The notes under the pieces: model-generated
The model's input: the letters and a program-made list of their open reading frames with translations, nothing else
Told to the model about the DNA's origin: nothing
Database searches by the model: none
Program-made: the position numbers and the translations under genes
Shown here: piece after piece, positions 57,679 to 64,000 of the stretch
How the letters are laid out: each line of letters opens with the position of its first letter
How positions within the stretch are numbered: position 1 is the stretch's first letter
Origin: JAGXSE01 sp040757295
GTDB taxonomy: Bacteria; Bacillota; PH28-bin88
Reading direction: 5' to 3'
DNA length: 64,000 bases
Assembly (NCBI GenBank): GCA_040757295.1
Contig: JBFLXH010000010.1
Span: 1-64,000, forward strand

Positions 57679-58716
57679 ATGAGTTCATCCTTTTTATCAC
57701 AAGAAGAGATTGACGCCCTGCTTCGGCAACAGCCCGGGGGGGCAGCGGGTATTTCAGGGGAAAGCCGTGGGTTAACCGAAACAGAGCGGGATACCCTAGG
57801 GGAAATAGGTAATATTTCCATGGGCTCAGCAGCTACTGTTTTGTCCCAACTGCTAAACCAGCGCGTCATTATTACAACACCCCGAGTGTCTGTTTCCACC
57901 CAAACAATCCTTTTTTCTTCTTTTGAAGCGCCATATGTTGTGGTGGAGGTGGACTTTAATAAAGGCCTTAAAGGGTCTAATTTGCTTATTATCAATGAAA
58001 GGGACGCCGCAATTATTGCCGATATCATGATGGGAGGAGATGGGCTTAAACCTCCCAATAAACTAACGGAGCTTCACCTGAGCGCGGTTGCCGAGGCCAT
58101 GAACCAGATGATTGGATCGGCTGCCACTTCTATGTCTGCCATGTTTGGCAGGGGTGTGGGGATTTCCCCGCCCATTGTGTCAGCGGTTGATTTTGAGAAT
58201 ACCAGCTATGTTTCTCCTCTAATCAATGGGGAGGATATTGTGGTCATTCATTTCCGTATGGAAATAGGGGTTTTGATTGATAGTGAAATAATGCAGGTTA
58301 TGCCATTGAAAGTTGCTAAAGAAGAAGTGAATTTGCTGTTGAACCCGCCAACCCCAGGCCATACCCCGCCTCCGGTTAGGGCTGACCATCCTGTTTCTGG
58401 CAAGGAACCCCTGGCTGCTCAAGCCGTTAACTACCAACCATTGCCGCCGGAAACCAAAAACCTTGAGCTGATTTTGGATGTTCCTTTAAGTGTAACCGTT
58501 GTCCTAGCCCGTACCAGGCGCCCGATCAAAGAAGTACTGGGTTTGGTCCCAGGAGCTATCTTGGAGATGGATAAACTAGCGGATGAGCCTGTGGAAATTC
58601 TAGTCAATGGAACCCTGATTGCCCAGGGAGAAGTGGTAGTAATTGGAGAAAACTTTGGTGTGCGGATTACCAGCATCTTAAGCCCTGTGGAAAGGCTGCA
58701 CAACCTGAAGAATTAA
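57679..58716 (+). CDS. fliY: Flagellar motor switch phosphatase FliY
   Basis: 345 residues. N-terminal motif LSQEEIDALLRQQ similar to FliM, CheC-type phosphatase repeats (GEIGNISMGSAATVLSQL, and AEAMNQMIGSAATSMSAM), a Pro-rich linker, and a C-terminal SpoA domain (LELILDVPLSVTVVLARTRR). It removes phosphate from CheY-P at the switch. ATG 57679 follows GGAGGGGGCGG. Last gene of the operon; a terminator follows at 58794. Confidence 0.97.
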   Translation: MSSSFLSQEEIDALLRQQPGGAAGISGESRGLTETERDTLGEIGNISMGSAATVLSQLLNQRVIITTPRVSVSTQTILFSSFEAPYVVVEVDFNKGLKGSNLLIINERDAAIIADIMMGGDGLKPPNKLTELHLSAVAEAMNQMIGSAATSMSAMFGRGVGISPPIVSAVDFENTSYVSPLINGEDIVVIHFRMEIGVLIDSEIMQVMPLKVAKEEVNLLLNPPTPGHTPPPVRADHPVSGKEPLAAQAVNYQPLPPETKNLELILDVPLSVTVVLARTRRPIKEVLGLVPGAILEMDKLADEPVEILVNGTLIAQGEVVVIGENFGVRITSILSPVERLHNLKN

Positions 58717-58793
58717 TAAAGGCGGGAATAAGATTGCTGCCTTAACAAAAGATAACACCAAGGAGCCCCAACATATGTTTGTCAACACCCTAA

Positions 58794-58820
58794 AGCCAAC
58801 CTTTCTGGTTGGTTATTGTT
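58794..58820 (+). terminator. Terminator after the flgB-fliY operon
   Basis: Arms AGCCAACC and GGTTGGTT with a TTTCT loop, then ATTGTTTTA. The nearest candidate end for the operon transcript. Confidence 0.75.
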
Positions 58821-59356
58821 TTATGAGGAGGAAATTAATTTATTTCGTCAAATATAAAACAATTATTATGAGGATTGCGGGTTTATTTGCAGAGGAAAGA
58901 TAGTTTTTTATAACGCATAGGAAATTATGCTCGTAAAAAAAATGTGGATAAGTCATAATTTCCGTAATGTGTTTCAACAAAATCAACCAGATTAAGTCTT
59001 CCGAAGGAAGATTTCTTCCAAAGGAAGATTTTGTTCTATGGCAAATTGTCCTTTCAGCTAAAAGTAAAACTATAAATAGCAAATTTATTGGAAGGATTCC
59101 GCCGCTTATACATAAGCTATATATATAAATAGAAGATAAAACACCTCCCGTTTACAGAATAGTTAAAAATTATAGAAAAATCAAAAATTTTAATTGCAAA
59201 AAGAAGTTTTTTTTGCAGGGCACAATTATTTTTGGCTGAAATAAGAGCTAAGAGCGAAAAAAGTTAATGGGGTTAACGAAAGGGGAGTGAGAGGCGAATT
59301 TTTTTCAATTTCCGAGGAATCGATGTTCTTTGGGAAAGGGGAGGCGGGTGATTAAT
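58821..59356. other. AT-rich intergenic region before the hdr genes
   Basis: It holds a family D repeat (58905-59045) and otherwise no gene. AT-rich from about 59090. A weak promoter-like pair TTTACA (59151-59156) and TAGAAA (59173-59178) with 16-nt spacing might drive hdrC; nothing stronger is visible. Confidence 0.4.
58905..59045 (+). repeat. Family D dispersed repeat with a DnaA-box-like loop (copy 2)
   Basis: GGAAATTATG (58920-58929) and CATAATTTCC make a 10-bp stem around a loop holding TGTGGATAA (58943-58951), the complement of the DnaA box TTATCCACA. The 3' part has two nested CTTCCGAAGGAAG-type palindromes. Copy 1 lies at 412. Confidence 0.75.
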
Positions 59357-59935
59357 ATGTTTGAGAACGCTGGGGTAATCAATGAAAGTAACTTGGACCG
59401 GGAGTTTGTTACCCAAGTGGCATCATTTCCAGGAGGAGAGCGGATTTACTCCTGTCTACAATGTGGTACCTGCTCAGGGTCTTGTCAGATGAGCTATGCT
59501 ATGGACTATACTCCACGCCGGCTAATTGAAATGACTCGGGTTGGTATGAAAAAGGAGGTGCTCAGCAGCAAGGCCATCTGGTATTGCGCCGCCTGCTATT
59601 TATGTACCGTTCGGTGTCCCAGGCAGGTTAAGTTGACTGAAATAATGTTTGCCCTAAAGTCTCTGGCCTTGCGTGAAAAGCTCTATGCTGGAAAGGAAGA
59701 CAGTCCGGTATTGTACACGGTCTTTTTAGATGTTTTGAAAAGATTTGGCAGGTCCCATGAGGGGCTGTTGATGACCAGCTTTGCCATGAAGACCAACCCC
59801 TTCCGGCTCCTGCCTTTGGCGCCAATGGGTTTAAGGATGCTGGCTAAAGGAAAGCTCAGGATAATTCCTGCGAGAATAAGAAATGTGGAAGAAATCCGCC
59901 GTCTAATTCAAGCGGCAGAGGAGGTGCGCCCTTGA
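59357..59935 (+). CDS. hdrC: Heterodisulfide reductase subunit C-like protein (HdrC)
   Basis: 192 residues. Two [4Fe-4S] ferredoxin motifs: CLQCGTCSGSCQ near residue 34 and CAACYLCTVRCP near 76. HdrC passes electrons from HdrA to HdrB. ATG 59357 has GGAGGCGGGTG upstream; in-frame TTG 59330 and GTG 59348 are alternatives. It overlaps hdrB by 4 nt. In non-methanogens such complexes couple hydrogen or ferredoxin to an unknown disulfide or other electron acceptor. Confidence 0.9.
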   Translation: MFENAGVINESNLDREFVTQVASFPGGERIYSCLQCGTCSGSCQMSYAMDYTPRRLIEMTRVGMKKEVLSSKAIWYCAACYLCTVRCPRQVKLTEIMFALKSLALREKLYAGKEDSPVLYTVFLDVLKRFGRSHEGLLMTSFAMKTNPFRLLPLAPMGLRMLAKGKLRIIPARIRNVEEIRRLIQAAEEVRP

Positions 59936-60801
59936 GGTACGCCTATTACCCGGGATGTTCAAATCACTCTTCTTCCATCGATTACGACGAATCTACGAAA
60001 GCTGTTTTTTCGGCCCTGGGAATACGCCTGATAGGACTAGATGACTGGAATTGTTGTGGAACTACTGCAGTTTCCAGTGTAGATCCTTTGGTTTCCATGG
60101 CCTTATCGGCTCGAAATCTGGCCTTGGTTGAAAACCACGGCTATGAAACATTGGCTGTAACTTGCAACTCTTGTTATAGTATGCTGCGTAGGGCCGGTGA
60201 TTATTGTCGCGATTCCGCTTTCGCTCCTGCCATGACAAGCGTGTTGGCTTCTGTCAATCGTGTCTGTCAAGGTAGGGTAGCAGTCAGGCATGTGCTGGAT
60301 CTTTTGGTTAACGATGTGGGGGTAGCCAAGATCCGGGCAATAGTCAGATATCCTCTAAACGGCATAAAGATTGCTCCGTATTATGGCTGCCTGATCGGCC
60401 GGCCAAAGGCCTCCTTCGATGACAGCGAGTTCCCTACGAGCATGGATGAGTTGTTATCTGTTGTGGGATTGGAGGTTGTGCCCTTCGACCGGAAAACCAA
60501 GTGCTGTGGAAGCACCCTGATGACCAGTAAAGAGGATGTTGCCCTGGCATTAAATGAAGAGATTCTGAACGAAAGTGTGCAGCGAGGCGCTGATGGAATT
60601 GCTGTCCTTTGTCCCATGTGCCATCTCAATCTGGATGCTTACCAAAGTAAGATTAACAAAAAATTTAAAACCTCATACAATGTTCCTGTTCTATATTTTA
60701 CTCAACTGCTGGGAATGGCCATGGGTATCGGAGAGAAAGACCTGGGGCTTTTTAGGGCAACTGGGGCAAGACATAAGCTCTTAAAAAAGGTGTCAGTTTA
60801 A
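59932..60801 (+). CDS. hdrB: Heterodisulfide reductase subunit B-like protein (HdrB)
   Basis: 289 residues with two Cys-rich CCG-type domains: C-x(n)-CC near the start (YYPGCSNHSS, then WNCCGTTAVSS, CNSCYSMLRRAGDY) and a second set (YYGCLIGRPK, KCCGSTLMTS, CPMCHLNLDAYQ). These hold the non-cubane 4Fe-4S clusters that act on disulfides. TTG 59932 overlaps hdrC. Confidence 0.92.
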   Translation: MRYAYYPGCSNHSSSIDYDESTKAVFSALGIRLIGLDDWNCCGTTAVSSVDPLVSMALSARNLALVENHGYETLAVTCNSCYSMLRRAGDYCRDSAFAPAMTSVLASVNRVCQGRVAVRHVLDLLVNDVGVAKIRAIVRYPLNGIKIAPYYGCLIGRPKASFDDSEFPTSMDELLSVVGLEVVPFDRKTKCCGSTLMTSKEDVALALNEEILNESVQRGADGIAVLCPMCHLNLDAYQSKINKKFKTSYNVPVLYFTQLLGMAMGIGEKDLGLFRATGARHKLLKKVSV

Positions 60802-60827
60802 ATTCAGGTGTATAGAGGGGTGGGATA

Positions 60828-62774
60828 ATGTCCGATATCAAGGTTGGCGTGTATGTGTGTCATTGTGGAACAAATATTGCGGATAGGGTCTATGTCAGCG
60901 GAGTGGCGGAATTTGCCGGCAGTCTGCCCAACGTGGTTGTGGCCAGAGATAACCAGTATATGTGCTCAGACCCTGGCCAGGAGATGATCAAAAAGGACAT
61001 CAAGGAAATGAATTTAAACCGGATTGTGGTTGCTGCTTGCTCTCCACGGATGCATGAGCCTACATTTCGAAAGTGCCTGGAGTCAGCCGGATTAAATGGT
61101 TATCAGTTTGAGATGGCTAACATCCGGGAGCATTGCTCCTGGGTGACAGAAGATGCAGAGGAGGCAACGGAGAAGGCCAAAGCGCTGGTTGCCGCTGCAG
61201 TTGCCCGTGTACCCTACCATGAGGCCCTTTATGAGCGCTTTACTGATATGTGCAGCCGGACCCTGGTTGTGGGCGGCGGAATTGCTGGTATCGAAGCAGC
61301 CCTTAAAGTTGCGGCTTCCGGTAACCAGGTTGTTCTGGTTGAGAAAGAACCCTCCATTGGCGGCAATATGGCGCGCTGGGACAAGACTTTCCCTACGATG
61401 GACTGCGCGGCATGTATCCTTGCTCCTAAAATGGTCGCCGTTTCCCAGAACGACAATATCACTTTGCACACCTACTCTGAAATAGAAAAAGTAGAAGGTT
61501 TCGTAGGAAATTTTAAGGTAACTATCCGGAAGAAAGCTCGGTCAGTGGAGATGGATAAATGTACGGGCTGCTGCCTGTGTTATGGCAAGTGCCCGGTAAA
61601 GGTACCTAGCGAGTTCGAAGCGGGGTTGGGTACCCGGAAAGCCATCTACATTCCTTTTCCACAAGCCGTACCCAATAAGCCAGTAATCGACAGGGCTACC
61701 TGTACTTACTTCAAAAACGGCAAGTGCGGTGTTTGCCGGAAAACATGTCCAACTGGAGCTGTAAATTATGAGCAAGAGGATGAATTGCTAGTAGAAGAGT
61801 TCGGGGCCATTATTGTGGCGACGGGTTGGCAAACATTTGATCCCGCTTTGGGTTCCCAGTGGGGGTATGGTCGATACGATAATGTTTATTCCGCAATCCA
61901 GCTAGAGAGGCTGGTTAACGCTTCCGGACCTACCAAGGGCAAGGTGGTAATGAAAGACGGCAGGTCTCCCAAAAGCATTGCTGTACTCCACTGCATTGGC
62001 AGCCGGGATAAAAATTATCATGAATACTGCTCACGCCTTTGCTGTATGAGCAGCTTAAAACTTGCCCTCTTGCTCAAAGAAAAAACCAAGGGAGAGGTTT
62101 ACAACTTTTACATTGATATCAGATCTGCCGGGAAGGGTTATGAGGAGTTTTACAATCGGGTCATGGAGGAAGGGGTCCATTTTATCAAGGGTAAAGGCGC
62201 CGAGGTAATCGAGAAAAACGGGAAACTGGTTGTCAGGGCTGAAGACGTTTTTCTGGGCAAGTACAGGGAGGTTCCTGTGGACATGGTCATCCTGAGCACC
62301 GCCTGTGAGGCTAGGTCAGATGCGGCAAGAGTGGCACAAGTCTTCGGTATTCAGCGAAGCCGGGACGGCTTCTTCCTGGAGGCTCACCCGAAGCTGGAGC
62401 CTTTACGGACAGCGACGGAGGGAATTTATATTGCCGGGTGCTGCCAGGGGCCGAAGGATATTCCGGATTCCGTGGCCCAGGGTGCCGGCGCTGCGGCAGA
62501 GGCCCTTTCCTTAATTGCCGCCGGCAAGGTTAAGATATCCCCAGTTGTAGCAGTTGTTGATGCAAACAAATGTGCCGGCTGTAAAATATGCTTGCCGCTG
62601 TGCGCTTATAAGGCAATTAGCTTCGACAGCATATCTAAAGTTGCTGCTGTTAATGAAGCTTTATGTAAAGGGTGCGGTACGTGTGCTGCCTCTTGTGCTT
62701 CCAAGGCCCTTAACATCAAGCACTTCACCGATGAGCAGATTCTGGCCCAGATTAAGGAGGTGTTGGCGGTATGA
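60828..62774 (+). CDS. hdrA: Heterodisulfide reductase subunit A-like flavoprotein (HdrA)
   Basis: 648 residues. An FAD-binding Rossmann region (LVVGGGIAGIEAALKVAASG, about 145-165) and several iron-sulfur motifs: CTGCCLCYGKCP near 244, a modified one (KCGVCRKTCP) near 300, and a C-terminal ferredoxin pair (CAGCKICLPLCA, CKGCGTCAASCA). HdrA is the electron-bifurcating flavin subunit in hydrogenase-linked complexes. It overlaps mvhD by 4 nt. Confidence 0.94.
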   Translation: MSDIKVGVYVCHCGTNIADRVYVSGVAEFAGSLPNVVVARDNQYMCSDPGQEMIKKDIKEMNLNRIVVAACSPRMHEPTFRKCLESAGLNGYQFEMANIREHCSWVTEDAEEATEKAKALVAAAVARVPYHEALYERFTDMCSRTLVVGGGIAGIEAALKVAASGNQVVLVEKEPSIGGNMARWDKTFPTMDCAACILAPKMVAVSQNDNITLHTYSEIEKVEGFVGNFKVTIRKKARSVEMDKCTGCCLCYGKCPVKVPSEFEAGLGTRKAIYIPFPQAVPNKPVIDRATCTYFKNGKCGVCRKTCPTGAVNYEQEDELLVEEFGAIIVATGWQTFDPALGSQWGYGRYDNVYSAIQLERLVNASGPTKGKVVMKDGRSPKSIAVLHCIGSRDKNYHEYCSRLCCMSSLKLALLLKEKTKGEVYNFYIDIRSAGKGYEEFYNRVMEEGVHFIKGKGAEVIEKNGKLVVRAEDVFLGKYREVPVDMVILSTACEARSDAARVAQVFGIQRSRDGFFLEAHPKLEPLRTATEGIYIAGCCQGPKDIPDSVAQGAGAAAEALSLIAAGKVKISPVVAVVDANKCAGCKICLPLCAYKAISFDSISKVAAVNEALCKGCGTCAASCASKALNIKHFTDEQILAQIKEVLAV

Positions 62775-63274
62775 AAACTGTTGGATTTGAACCCAGAATT
62801 GTCGGAATTCTCTGCAACTGGTGCTCCTATGCCGGCGCAGATTTGGCAGGGATCTCAAGAATAAAATACCCGGCCAACATCCGGATCCTTCGGGTCATGT
62901 GTTCGGGACGGGTTGAGCCTACTTTTGTGCTGCAAGCCTTTGCTTCTGGCGCTGACGGTGTGCTGGTAAGCGGCTGCCACCCCGGAGATTGCCATTACCT
63001 TGAAGGAAATTACAAGGCCTTTGCCCGAAAAGAGCTGTTGGAAACACTCCTGGAGCAGATGGGCATTGAGAAGGAACGTTTTCGCCTGACATGGGTTTCC
63101 GCCAATGAAGGGGAGCTTTTTGCGCGCATCGTTGGCGAGATGGTTAGGGAAATAAAAAAGATTGGGCCTTTTTATCTACCAAAATCATGGATGCATGAAT
63201 TACAGGAAAATAAGCATGGGTTTCATGCTGAAGAAAAAGAAGCTGCGGTGGGAGGTGGAGTAGTTGAGCGGTAA
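62771..63274 (+). CDS. mvhD: MvhD-like electron transfer protein
   Basis: 167 residues. The MvhD/FrhD pattern: ILCNWCSYAGADLAGISRIK, then IRVLRVMCSGRVEPTF-like (IRILRVMCSGRVEPTFVLQA) and VSGCHPGDCHYLEGNYKA. Its [2Fe-2S] cluster links the hydrogenase to HdrA. It overlaps the next gene by 11 nt. Confidence 0.92.
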   Translation: MKTVGFEPRIVGILCNWCSYAGADLAGISRIKYPANIRILRVMCSGRVEPTFVLQAFASGADGVLVSGCHPGDCHYLEGNYKAFARKELLETLLEQMGIEKERFRLTWVSANEGELFARIVGEMVREIKKIGPFYLPKSWMHELQENKHGFHAEEKEAAVGGGVVER

Positions 63275-64000
63275 ATTAAAATTTGCCTTTTACTGGGCCG
63301 CGTCCTGCGGTGGTTGTGATGTGGCAGTTCTGGATATTAATGAAAAAATCCTGGATGTGGCCGAGCTGGCTGACATCTACCTGTGGCCTGTAGCTTTGGA
63401 CTTTAAGTATAAGGACATAGAAGCCCTGGAAGATGGTTTCCTTGATGTCTCTTTCTTTAATGGAGCAGTAAGAAATTCAGAACAAAAAGAGATTGCCCAT
63501 CTCCTGCGGAAAAAGAGCAAGGTAATGGTGGCTTTTGGCTCCTGCGCCTGCTTTGGCGGTATTCCCGGTCTCGCTAATCTTTACAGCAAAGAAGAAATAC
63601 TATCCACTGTCTATGCTGAAACTCCTTCAACGGTGAATCCGGAGAAGGTCATTCCCCGGCCCAGGTTTAGTGTACAAGAAGGGGAATTAACCATTCCCGA
63701 GTTTTTTACTGCTGTATATAAACTTGCTGACTTTGTAAATGTAGATTATTCCTTACCTGGGTGCCCGCCGCCTGTTTCTTTAATAATAAAGGCGGTGGAA
63801 GCAATCGCTGGCGGTAATTTACCTCCGGTTGGCACAGTTATCGCCGGGGAAAAAACTGTCTGCGACACATGTAAAAAGAAAAAGGATGAAAAGAGAGTAG
63901 TTGAGTTTAAGCGCCCCCATGAGATAATTCCTGATCCGGAAAAATGCCTCTTGGAGCAAGGGATTGTCTGCTGCGGGCCTGGTACCCGGGGAGGCTGCGG
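63264..64000 (+). CDS. MvhG-like [NiFe] hydrogenase small subunit (partial, runs off the window)
   Basis: 245 codons to the window edge with no stop. TTG 63264 follows GGGAGGTGG. The N-terminus shows the small-subunit first cluster motif (WAASCGGCDVAVLDINEKIL) and later VMVAFGSCACFGGIPGL and YSLPGCPPPVSLIIKAVEAI, together the usual proximal-cluster cysteines. It then has CDTCKKKK and CGPGTRGGC motifs near the end. The large-subunit gene would be expected downstream. Together with hdrCBA-mvhD it suggests a hydrogenase-heterodisulfide reductase complex. Confidence 0.85.
   Translation, partial: MSGKLKFAFYWAASCGGCDVAVLDINEKILDVAELADIYLWPVALDFKYKDIEALEDGFLDVSFFNGAVRNSEQKEIAHLLRKKSKVMVAFGSCACFGGIPGLANLYSKEEILSTVYAETPSTVNPEKVIPRPRFSVQEGELTIPEFFTAVYKLADFVNVDYSLPGCPPPVSLIIKAVEAIAGGNLPPVGTVIAGEKTVCDTCKKKKDEKRVVEFKRPHEIIPDPEKCLLEQGIVCCGPGTRGGC

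Noticed and set aside
1..64000. tRNA or rRNA genes
   Set aside because: No cloverleaf-like or rRNA-like sequence was recognised by eye; a tRNA scan would settle it.

Overview
The window reads as a chromosome segment from an anaerobic, motile, Gram-positive clostridium of the Desulfotomaculum/Moorella/Pelotomaculum kind. This rests on B. subtilis-type flagellar and chemotaxis proteins (FliY, CheC, CheD, FlhF/FlhG, FliW/CsrA), S-layer-homology proteins, ThyX, a heterodisulfide reductase/hydrogenase cluster, and frequent TTG and GTG starts with strong GGAGG ribosome sites. The genus cannot be fixed from the sequence alone.

Layout. 1-3566: tandem palindromic repeats, a c-di-GMP-I riboswitch with terminator ahead of fapA, then thyX and an Mrp-like ATPase on the minus strand. 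3584-11105: cheW-cheA-cheB, a sigma-28 promoter and flgM, then flgN-flgK-flgL. 11228-20938: a 1855-residue secreted protein with 16 IPT/TIG repeats and two S-layer-homology proteins. 21033-21963: a small ORF, fliW and csrA. 22056-23932: a GC-rich cargo block with a MntA/HepT toxin-antitoxin pair, a Uma2-type nuclease and a relic of a second mntA. 24007-29821: filament genes fliC, flaG, fliD, a FliT-like gene, a second flaG and fliS, with sigma-28 promoters before fliC, flaG and fliD. 30428-58716: the large hook/basal-body/export/motor/chemotaxis operon from flgB to fliY, led by a second c-di-GMP-I riboswitch. 59357-64000: hdrC-hdrB-hdrA-mvhD and the start of a hydrogenase small-subunit gene, cut by the window edge.

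Most striking observation: fliC is interrupted near its 3' end by a compact group I intron (25250-25590). Both splice sites can be placed exactly: P1 pairing with a U.G wobble, a terminal intron G, and restoration of the conserved flagellin C-terminus in the second exon. A truncated LAGLIDADG endonuclease gene lies just outside the intron on the opposite strand. The fliC leader also has a hairpin presenting AGGA and a GGAGGA-rich ribosome site, fitting control by the CsrA/FliW pair encoded upstream.

Regulatory picture. Two c-di-GMP riboswitches, each with an apparent terminator and a competing pairing, plus a YcgR/PilZ protein, suggest c-di-GMP turns flagellar synthesis and function down. FlgM and FliA provide the late-gene checkpoint.

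The intergenic spaces are filled by four repeat families (A, B, C, D). Family A (about 185-200 bp without insertions) looks like a structured RNA: four copies, all on the plus strand, with stems kept by compensatory changes. Family B (about 95 bp) has inserted into the same hairpin of two A copies and expanded in tandem in one of them. I do not recognise A or B as a described RNA family.
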